Shown here one piece after another: positions 8,193 to 13,986 of a DNA stretch of 13,986 nt. The stretch is from JAZDDE01 sp039714435. GTDB lineage: Bacteria > Gemmatimonadota > Gemmatimonadetes > Palauibacterales > Palauibacteraceae. The notes beneath the pieces are model-generated. The model did not search any database and was not told the origin of the DNA. It saw nothing but the letters and a program-made list of their open reading frames with translations. Position 1 is the first letter of the stretch; the number at the start of each line of letters is the position of its first letter. The position numbers and the translations under genes are program-made. Where the stretch lies: positions 1 to 13,986 of the forward strand of contig JBDLJJ010000070.1 of assembly GCA_039714435.1 (NCBI GenBank). Reading direction: 5' to 3'.

Positions 8193-8466
8193 TCAAGGGT
8201 GAGCCCCCTGTTTCCTCCGTCGGGGGTTCGTCCTTCTTTGGGGGACTGTGTCCGATTTCAGGCGGCGCGGGGGTGCGTTCTCGACCACCGCCAGCGTCGT
8301 CTCGGGGTCGGATTTCAGGTAGATGAGTTGCACTGCCTGGACGCTGTTCCACCCGCCAGCTGCGGCCACGTTCCTGCACGGGAAGCGCCTTGGGTTCGGT
8401 GGCCCACCGGCACCGATAGGGGTGCCCAATCGTGCCGCGGAGCTTCGGAAGCCCGGCGGCTTTCGG
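8193..8466 (-). pseudogene. Tyrosine recombinase (phage-type integrase), C-terminal remnant with frameshift
   Basis: Tyrosine recombinases integrate or excise mobile DNA. Only the C-terminal catalytic end is visible. AAGLPKLRGTIGHPYRCRWA contains the box II HxxR motif (HPYR, 8413-8424) followed by WATEPKALPVQ. The frame then shifts by one base near 8371-8374, consistent with one inserted A: CAGGAACGTG for an expected CAGGACGTG. It continues as NVAAAGGWNSVQAVQLIYLK with the GGW motif and the tyrosine at about 8319-8321, then SDPETTLAVVENAPPRRLK, ending with TGA at 8193. This order matches the family. The N-terminal DNA-binding domain and box I are not found upstream. It is a decayed leftover of a former mobile element. 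Confidence 0.7.
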
Positions 8467-8729
8467 AGCCAGCGGGATGCCTAACCCTCCGAGGATCTCC
8501 GACCCGTCCACGAACAGCATCTTAGACGCCCGCCCAATCTCGATCTGCCCTGACACACCCGCCAGCGTGGACCCTCGAGGGCTGAACGGAATCGCGTGGC
8601 GGAACATGGCCCGGCCAGCTGGGCGGAGGGATAGCGGGATTGGTCAGTCGTGGCTTCCGAGCGGTCCATCCTCGTTAGCGTGGGATTCGCGTGGCGGTTG
8701 TTGCGGTCCAGTCCCCTGCCCGATCCCCT

Positions 8730-8985
8730 GATAGTGCAGGTCCAGTCATTGCGAATCTCGGCGCCGAAGGCGCTTAGCGCATCCACGTAGCTGGAAACAA
8801 CGTAGGCCCCGTCACGGGTCGGCCCGCTCACCTCCCAGTCCAAAAGCGGGAAGTCAGCGGTTCTCGGGGATCCTAGTTGCGACCGTACTAGCCGCGTACA
8901 CGACGAGTAGCCCGACGAGAAGGATTGCCCCGACGTTGCCGTGGACCTCGACGAGCCAGACGAGGCCCCCGACGCGCCGCCTCAA
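8730..8985 (-). pseudogene. Decayed small membrane protein with a C-terminal SPxTADFP...SYVDxxxxFGA domain
   Basis: A short frame begins at a TTG (8985) and ends at TGA 8854. It encodes a hydrophobic membrane segment: WLVEVHGNVGAILLVGLLVV. In an overlapping frame lies VRSQLGSPRTADFPLLDWEV, then DGAYVVSSYVDALSAFGAEI and RNDWTCTI. I recall small bacterial membrane proteins in which one transmembrane helix precedes a domain with the pattern SPSTADFP ... SYVDAQNSFGAMIR..YTC. The two halves in different frames therefore look like one gene broken by a frameshift near 8895. The true start and end are unclear. The function of that domain is unknown to me. Confidence 0.4.
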
Positions 8986-9041
8986 GCCGTCGCCCGCCGA
9001 TCACGTCCACTCCACAGGGTCGGCAGGCGCAACTTTGAGCC

Positions 9042-9611
9042 TCAAATCGACGCATTTAGCCGTTGCACCTCCCATGGACCTCCGCTCAGCCGTGAAAGAA
9101 GGTGCTCACTAAGATCTGGCTTGACAGCGACAGCGTCGATATATCCCTCGTGGGAAACTCGAAAAACATAGCGACCTGACGCAGGAAAATAATAAGCGTC
9201 CCATTGGAACAACAAGGCCAAGGCGATAGCGCTTTGAGCCCCGATCTCATCCCCTGCTCCTACTTCAAGGCCCTCAAAATCAACCGCCGCACTAGTCCCG
9301 TATCCATTGTGCAGACCACCTAGCAATCGCCATCCGACTCTATCAATTGTTTCACTCCACAATCCTGTGTCTAGAAAAAAGATTAGGCCGCCCGGGTAAC
9401 TGCCATCGGGTTCACCGTCCGATCCTGTAAGCACGAGCATGTTGGCCAAAGCCACAAGGCCCGGCGCGCTACCAGTGACCACAATTCGGGCCACTTCACT
9501 CGAGCCGTTCATCACAACGCCAGTCGGTATTGAAATATCTATGTTGACTCCGCGATCTCGACACCAACGTTGGCACGCCGCAACATCAAGGCGTCTGGGC
9601 TTGGCATTCAT
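9042..9611 (-). CDS. Candidate immunity protein of Rhs copy 2 (unknown family)
   Basis: This is a 189-aa cytoplasmic-looking protein without a signal peptide or clear membrane helix. It starts MNAKPRRLDVAACQRWCRDR and ends GGPWEVQRLNASI. It has a predicted mix of helices and strands, with motifs FQWDAYYFPASGRYVFRVSH and EGYIDAVAV near the C-terminus. No family is recognised. The ATG at 9611 has the ribosome binding site AAAAAGGA ending 6 nt upstream. The Rhs copy 2 stop is only 18 nt before the start, so the two are almost certainly cotranscribed. A small gene directly after the variable toxin tip is the standard place for an immunity gene, and that is the sole basis for the proposed role. 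The gene is visibly less GC-rich than the Rhs core, which fits acquisition together with the toxin tip. An unrelated accessory protein is possible. Confidence 0.7.
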   Translation of the reverse strand: MNAKPRRLDVAACQRWCRDRGVNIDISIPTGVVMNGSSEVARIVVTGSAPGLVALANMLVLTGSDGEPDGSYPGGLIFFLDTGLWSETIDRVGWRLLGGLHNGYGTSAAVDFEGLEVGAGDEIGAQSAIALALLFQWDAYYFPASGRYVFRVSHEGYIDAVAVKPDLSEHLLSRLSGGPWEVQRLNASI

Positions 9612-9617
9612 TGCACG

Positions 9618-9625
9618 TCCTTTTT
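9618..9625 (-). promoter_or_regulatory. Ribosome binding site of the immunity candidate
   Basis: AAAAAGGA on the minus strand lies 6 nt before the ATG at 9611. It falls inside the 18-nt gap after the Rhs copy 2 stop and fixes the start of the 189-aa protein. Confidence 0.7.
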
Positions 9626-9629
9626 CGCC

Positions 9630-10067
9630 TCACGGAACCGGGACAAGATTGCGCGGTGGAAACAGCACTCGCAAAGCCTCGCTGACGATAATAACAATGA
9701 TTCCTCCTAGGCCTATCTTCTCCGGCGTATCCAGCACCGGATCTGGCGCCGTATTTGGCGTGGGACTAAACTCGTGGTCGACCTCCGTTCCGTCGGGCAA
9801 GAAGCGTCTGCGATCTCCTGGATTCTCGCCCAGCCCATCGACGTCCCAATGGCCGTTCGTTGGGTCCCAGCTGCCCTGCGGCTGCGTCCCCGTGGGGCTT
9901 GGAACCGGCCGTTTCGGAATCCACTTGACGGGCCGGCGGATGGTCCCAGGAGCTCTCACCCACTCGTTGGGCTGACCATCCGAGCCGTCAGGCAGCGCCA
10001 CTGGCGGCGGGCCGACAGGGGCGGGGCACGCTATGGGCTTCCCATTCTCATCCTTGCACGGGGGCAT
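9630..10067 (-). other. Variable C-terminal tip of Rhs copy 2 (unknown activity)
   Basis: After DPFGL the tail begins MPPCKDENGKPIACPAP. It is proline-rich up to about KWIPKRPVPSPTG. A compact motif follows, GSWDPTNGHWDVDGLGENPG then RRRFLPDGTEVDHEF. It ends with a hydrophobic helix, IGLGGIIVIIVSEALRVLFP. The W-D-P-x-x-G-H-W-D-V pattern with a following DGT resembles tips I recall from other Rhs proteins, some of which also end in one hydrophobic segment. No catalytic residues can be assigned. It may be a membrane-acting tip, an inactive tip or an unknown toxin. Confidence 0.55.
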
Positions 10068-13000
10068 AAGCCCGAAGGGATCGGTAAGCTGGGCCGGCGC
10101 GTTCCCAGAGTAGGCATACAGATTGATACCACCCGCGTGTCCGATGGGGTCCTCATGCATGAATCGGCCGGTGGCAGCGTCATAGTAACGGTTGCGGTAG
10201 TATGAAGTCGAGGGCGCGCCGCGCGCGCTCGCCCGGGACTGCGAGAAACTGTGACTGTCGTCGATGGCGCCGGCATGCTGTCCGAAGTATGACCACACGA
10301 AACCCGTGTCTGATTTCTTGCAATCCACCCCACCTCCGCCACTTGAGGAGCTCGGTCCTCCATGGTAGCTAATCAGCCTGCCGTTCCGGGTTAGGTACTC
10401 GGCCTCGCGGCTGGCAAGGCAGGTGATGTTCGGCATGAGGAAGGCGATCGCCGGGTTGTCGACACCCGGCCCGTGCAGGAATTCGACGTTCTCATGCTCG
10501 ATCACGTTGTCGCCGTCGTAGAACTCAGAAATGTAGGCAGCTCCGCGACGCCAACCAACTCGGCGGCCATACCCATCGTAGTAGAATTCGGTTTGAATCT
10601 TTTGAGCCAGCGCAAGATTCGAGCAGACACGGAAATTGGCTAGGTTTTCGGAAATACATCCCATCCCCTCGCCATCGCTCGTTGGCTGCTGCAGGATAAG
10701 CTGACCGGCGGCATCGTAGTAAGAGTCATTCGCCACCCAGACAGTGGCAATCTGCCAGTGCTCACGAATCTGGCTGCCGTTCTTGTCGTAGCGGTAGTGC
10801 TTGGAGCGCGAGAGCGACCCTCCGTCATAGAAATCACGCCGCGCGAGCCGGTTGGAGCCGGCGACGAGTACGTTCTTGATCGAATCGCCGCTCGAGCCAG
10901 GCTGGATCTTCTCCCAGTCGCGGTTGCCGTTCGCGTCGTAGCGGAAGGAGCGGAAGTCGGGGGCGTAGCCCTGGTAGTCCTGTACGGTGTCGCGACCGGC
11001 GCCGTCGTACTTCCAGTCATTGATCCCGGTGAAGGCCGTGCTGCCTGTTCCCTCCGTCTCCTCGAGCCGGGTCAGATCGTCGCTCGCGTCGTAGGTGAAG
11101 TCGGACTTCGTGATCGGGCCGAAAGAATTTTGCGCGTAGTAGTTCGCGAGTCGTCCGCCCGAGTCGTAACGAGAGGTCGCCCACACGCCGCTCGGCAGGT
11201 GGACGCTGTCGGGTCGACCCTGGTTGTCCCAACCATATGTGATCGTACCGGCGTTCCAAGTCCAGCTGCCAAAGGCGGAAGCAGGGTAGCTGATCGTTGC
11301 AAGCGAGCCATCGTCCGGATCGTAGCTGTACGTGTATGTTCGCCACTCGGTCTGCAGCGTCTTGCGACCGCCGCTTCGGTGGTAGGTGTAGCGTAGCGCC
11401 TTGCCCTTGTTGGTCCCGAACTTCTGATACATCGAGTCGCGCAGGATGGCACCTTCCTTGGTGTACTCGCGAAAGATCGTCGCGGCGTGGTTGTCGACGA
11501 TGCTGTCGCGACCCATGCGACCGTAGGTGATCGTCGTCGCCCGCTCGGGAACCAGCACCCTTCCCACGAAGATGTCGTCGGCCAGTTCCTCCGAAATCAC
11601 GTCTTCGTAGGTGTCGAGTTCCGCGGTGTCGTCGATCTTCACTTCGCCGATGGTGCGAGTTCGGGGCCGGTTCAAACGGTCGTAAACGGTCCAAACCGAG
11701 TCGCCCTGCCGGTCGATCGTCTTCGCCAGGTTGTTGGCCTCGTCGTAAAAGTACTGCTCGACATTGCTTAACTCATCGGTCATGGTGAGCGGCATGCCGC
11801 GTGGGTGATATGTCCAACTCCGCAGCACGGTGTTCGGATCTGTCAGGGTCTTGCGGTTGCCGTCCTCATCGTAGGTGAACTTGGTAGTGAGTCGCTCCGA
11901 CGTGCCGGAGACCACGACTGTCGCGCTGTCCTGCCAGTTCATGGCGTCGTAACGGAACTCGGTCGTGCGGCCACCCTGTCCCGTGACCGACTCGACATTG
12001 CCGGCGGTATCGTAGCTATAGGTCGTCGTGCGGCCGTCGAATGTGACTGTCTGGAGGTTGAGCGTTTCGGGTGCATAGGCGAGCGCCGTGGTCTGGTCGG
12101 TCGCGACCGTGGTCTCGGTTGCCGGCTGCCAGGCGGGCACGTCGTGTTCGGTGAGCGTCTGCAGCAGGCCGTGCGTCGCGTAGGTCAACGTCGTGCGGCT
12201 CGCGGGGCTGGCCGGGTTACCCACGAGCACCTCGTTGAGCGTGCCGTCCGGGTTGTAAGCGAGGCCCTGCACGAGGCGGTCGGTCGCTGTTAGCGGCGAG
12301 CTGATCTCGCTTGGCGCGGCCGGTTGGTCGGGATCCTCGTACTCGTAAATGATCGAGTCGGTGCCAGCGCTGTGAGTCGAGTCGATCGCAGCGGTGAGGC
12401 GGAACCGAGAATCATAGCTGTTCTTCCGCACTGCGCCGTTCGGTGTCGCAACCCGCGTAGCTAGCAGCGGTGCGCCAGCGTGATATGTTACATTAGTCGC
12501 GCTCCCGTAAGGATCGACGATACGAGTTGGCGCTCCCAACCGATTGGCGTAGAACTTTGCCACATCTGCACTGTCCGTCCGTGGCCCGTCGATCTCGATT
12601 ACCGTGTCGGCCGCCGCTGCGGCCGTGTTTCCGCTCGGTGCCAGGGCCAGCCCTCGGCTCGCCAGGGGCGCAAAGGTCGTTACCGATAGCGGCAGCCCCG
12701 GAAGCGTGTCCTTGAATAAGAGTGGGGTCGGGCCGTGGTAGGCGAAGCGCGTCTCATGCCCGCGCCTACTTGTCCGACCCACCATCCGGTGGTTGTTGTA
12801 GTCGAACGTGATCTTTCTCGTGACGAAATCCGGGTCGAGCATATCAACCAGGTCGCCGCTTGCATTGACCGTCAAGTTCAGCTGCCGCACGATCGGATCG
12901 TTGACGTAGTCCAGGTTACCCGTCGCGTCGTAGGCGAACACGTAGCGCTTATCTGACTCCCACGGGGCGATCCGGATCTGGTTCAGCTTGTAGCCTGTTG

Positions 13001-13986
13001 TGCCCACGTATGTGTACTCGACAGCGTTGCCGACGCGGTCGGTCACCCACCGCTGCCTGCCGTTTGCGTCGAAGTAGATCCTCGTACCGTCCAGGAGGCG
13101 ACGCTCATATCCGCTGAAGCTTCCGGTACCGTCGGGCTGCGGGTTCGGGAAAGTCCCCTGCTGGATCGTGTCTCGGTAGGCACCCTGCGGCGCGATCCAG
13201 ATGTCAGTCTGGCCGACGGGGTTCCGGTAGTGCGCGGCGCTCCCGTCCGCGCCCACCAGCAGCAGCCCCGTCTCGCCGCTGGGCTGGTTCAGGTACAATT
13301 CGGCAATGCCCGCCGGAGCCCAGCCCGCGCCGTAGGGGCTGTCTCGCCGGTTCACGACGATCATCTCAGAAGGCGGCAACTGCGTTGACTGCGGCACCGC
13401 TCCGAAGTACGCTCTTACGGTAAGGTCGTAATCATACACGCCGGTCGCGAGACCGTCCGCTACAGCGTCGAACCCCACCGCCACGCGCTTGACCGCATCC
13501 AACTCCGGCAGCTCCTCTCCGGGATAAGAGTGTCCGTGCGTGTTGTTCTCAACGGTGAGTTCCACGACAAAGCTGTCCGGCTGGGCGACCGAATCCCGCC
13601 ACACGTTGGCCATGACGATAGGATATGGCGTAGCCGTCCCGCTGTTGTAGATGAGCGAGAGGGTGCGATCGCGGCCCAGCGTCCGGTACGCCGGCATGGA
13701 GTGTACGACCCGCAGCTCGCCGCACTGGAAGGCTGCAGCAGGTCCCGCGCCGGTCGTTACGCAAGATCTCCGGGCATGCAGGTCGCCGGGATTCATCCCG
13801 ATGTCTGCGGAGAGCGGTGCCTCGGGTGGCGGCACAGGAGCGCCCGTGACCGTGACGTCGTAGGTGCCCCAGTCTTGATCGCAGAACTTGATGCAGCCTT
13901 GCTCCTTGATCAGCAGCTTGATCTCGCCCGTACCAGCGCCGCCAGCCGTGTAGGTAACCGTAATGGTTGCAACCGCCTCTGGCTGA
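9630..13986 (-). CDS. Rhs/YD-repeat polymorphic toxin-like protein, copy 2 (N-terminus beyond right edge)
   Basis: This is a large exported YD-repeat protein with about 1451 residues in the window. The frame is open to the right edge, upstream of the first GTG (13835), so that GTG is not the true start. The visible order is as follows. First comes the end of an Ig-like domain (ATITVTYTAGGAGTGEIKLL, EQGCIKFCDQDWGTYDVTVT). Next is a conserved block with RTLGRDRTLSLIYNSGTATP and RRDSPYGAGW. Many YD repeats follow (YVFAYDATGNLDYV, KFTYDEDGNRKTLTD, YRYDKNGSQIREHW). The Rhs core ends with YRNRYYDAATGRFMHEDPIG and DPFGL (about 10068-10082). The last 145 or so residues are a separate variable tip. 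The protein is nearly collinear with copy 1 and keeps one uninterrupted frame, so it is the better candidate for a working gene. The stop at 9630 is followed closely by the immunity candidate. The start, signal peptide and promoter are outside the window. Confidence 0.93.
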   Translation of the reverse strand, partial: QPEAVATITVTYTAGGAGTGEIKLLIKEQGCIKFCDQDWGTYDVTVTGAPVPPPEAPLSADIGMNPGDLHARRSCVTTGAGPAAAFQCGELRVVHSMPAYRTLGRDRTLSLIYNSGTATPYPIVMANVWRDSVAQPDSFVVELTVENNTHGHSYPGEELPELDAVKRVAVGFDAVADGLATGVYDYDLTVRAYFGAVPQSTQLPPSEMIVVNRRDSPYGAGWAPAGIAELYLNQPSGETGLLLVGADGSAAHYRNPVGQTDIWIAPQGAYRDTIQQGTFPNPQPDGTGSFSGYERRLLDGTRIYFDANGRQRWVTDRVGNAVEYTYVGTTGYKLNQIRIAPWESDKRYVFAYDATGNLDYVNDPIVRQLNLTVNASGDLVDMLDPDFVTRKITFDYNNHRMVGRTSRRGHETRFAYHGPTPLLFKDTLPGLPLSVTTFAPLASRGLALAPSGNTAAAAADTVIEIDGPRTDSADVAKFYANRLGAPTRIVDPYGSATNVTYHAGAPLLATRVATPNGAVRKNSYDSRFRLTAAIDSTHSAGTDSIIYEYEDPDQPAAPSEISSPLTATDRLVQGLAYNPDGTLNEVLVGNPASPASRTTLTYATHGLLQTLTEHDVPAWQPATETTVATDQTTALAYAPETLNLQTVTFDGRTTTYSYDTAGNVESVTGQGGRTTEFRYDAMNWQDSATVVVSGTSERLTTKFTYDEDGNRKTLTDPNTVLRSWTYHPRGMPLTMTDELSNVEQYFYDEANNLAKTIDRQGDSVWTVYDRLNRPRTRTIGEVKIDDTAELDTYEDVISEELADDIFVGRVLVPERATTITYGRMGRDSIVDNHAATIFREYTKEGAILRDSMYQKFGTNKGKALRYTYHRSGGRKTLQTEWRTYTYSYDPDDGSLATISYPASAFGSWTWNAGTITYGWDNQGRPDSVHLPSGVWATSRYDSGGRLANYYAQNSFGPITKSDFTYDASDDLTRLEETEGTGSTAFTGINDWKYDGAGRDTVQDYQGYAPDFRSFRYDANGNRDWEKIQPGSSGDSIKNVLVAGSNRLARRDFYDGGSLSRSKHYRYDKNGSQIREHWQIATVWVANDSYYDAAGQLILQQPTSDGEGMGCISENLANFRVCSNLALAQKIQTEFYYDGYGRRVGWRRGAAYISEFYDGDNVIEHENVEFLHGPGVDNPAIAFLMPNITCLASREAEYLTRNGRLISYHGGPSSSSGGGGVDCKKSDTGFVWSYFGQHAGAIDDSHSFSQSRASARGAPSTSYYRNRYYDAATGRFMHEDPIGHAGGINLYAYSGNAPAQLTDPFGLMPPCKDENGKPIACPAPVGPPPVALPDGSDGQPNEWVRAPGTIRRPVKWIPKRPVPSPTGTQPQGSWDPTNGHWDVDGLGENPGDRRRFLPDGTEVDHEFSPTPNTAPDPVLDTPEKIGLGGIIVIIVSEALRVLFPPRNLVPVP

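Larger units (their letters stand above)
8124..9041 (-). other. Degraded region between the immunity candidate and the IS
   Basis: This stretch holds no intact gene that I can defend. It contains the recombinase remnant (8193-8466), the broken small membrane protein (about 8730-8985) and possibly a few codons of the ATPase gene next to the IS (8124-8165). I saw nothing recognisable at 8467-8729 or 8986-9041. Open frames across it are explained by high GC content. Confidence 0.55.

Noticed and set aside
6872..8326. 484-codon open frame on the plus strand
   Set aside because: It lies antisense to istA, which has all catalytic motifs. The translation is proline-, arginine- and histidine-rich low-complexity sequence typical of a high-GC shadow frame.
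8119..8607. 162-codon minus-strand open frame as an intact gene
   Set aside because: Its middle is a recombinase motif region that leaves the frame at about 8372, and its end is IS sequence. It is a composite of remnants, not one gene.
13833..13835. GTG at 13835 as start of Rhs copy 2
   Set aside because: The frame stays open to the window edge and encodes the same Ig-like segment as copy 1, so the true start is outside.

Overview
The window is a high-GC, densely rearranged accessory region. Every gene I can support lies on the minus strand. The style of the proteins suggests a Gram-negative-type soil or environmental bacterium: very long YD-repeat proteins with a Sec signal and an Ig-like N-terminal domain, plus a GspE/PilB-type ATPase. 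I think of Gemmatimonadota or a similar group, but this is a weak guess because no housekeeping or rRNA gene is present.

Layout, read right to left (the direction of transcription). (1) >13986-9630: a large Rhs/YD-repeat polymorphic toxin-like protein (copy 2), cut by the right edge. It has a short variable C-terminal domain of unknown activity. (2) 9611-9042: a 189-aa protein of unknown family, 18 nt downstream with its own strong ribosome binding site; it is the natural candidate for the cognate immunity protein. (3) about 9041-8124: a gene graveyard holding a frameshifted small membrane protein and the frameshifted C-terminal end of a tyrosine recombinase. (4) 8123-5818: a complete IS21-family insertion sequence (istA and frameshifted istB) with terminal repeats and a matching TCTTC target duplication. 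(5) 5817-4845: the C-terminal two thirds of a GspE/PilB-type secretion ATPase, which the IS has cut off from its upstream sequence. (6) 4844-4663: an intergenic region with a 13-nt motif repeated at a 21-nt period. (7) 4662-<1: a second Rhs/YD-repeat gene (copy 1), about 93% identical in DNA to copy 2 over the part of the N-terminal region I compared. A frameshift lies near 4388, and the C-terminal domain is entirely different, cysteine-rich and with an HExxH zinc-protease motif.

The main biological reading is a tandem pair of Rhs paralogues with conserved shells and exchanged C-terminal effector domains. One is followed by a putative immunity gene; the immunity gene of the other would lie left of the window. 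The DNA between them has accumulated an integrase remnant, a broken secretion ATPase and an IS. This fits a recombination-prone toxin locus. No rRNA, tRNA, CRISPR array or convincing plus-strand gene was seen.
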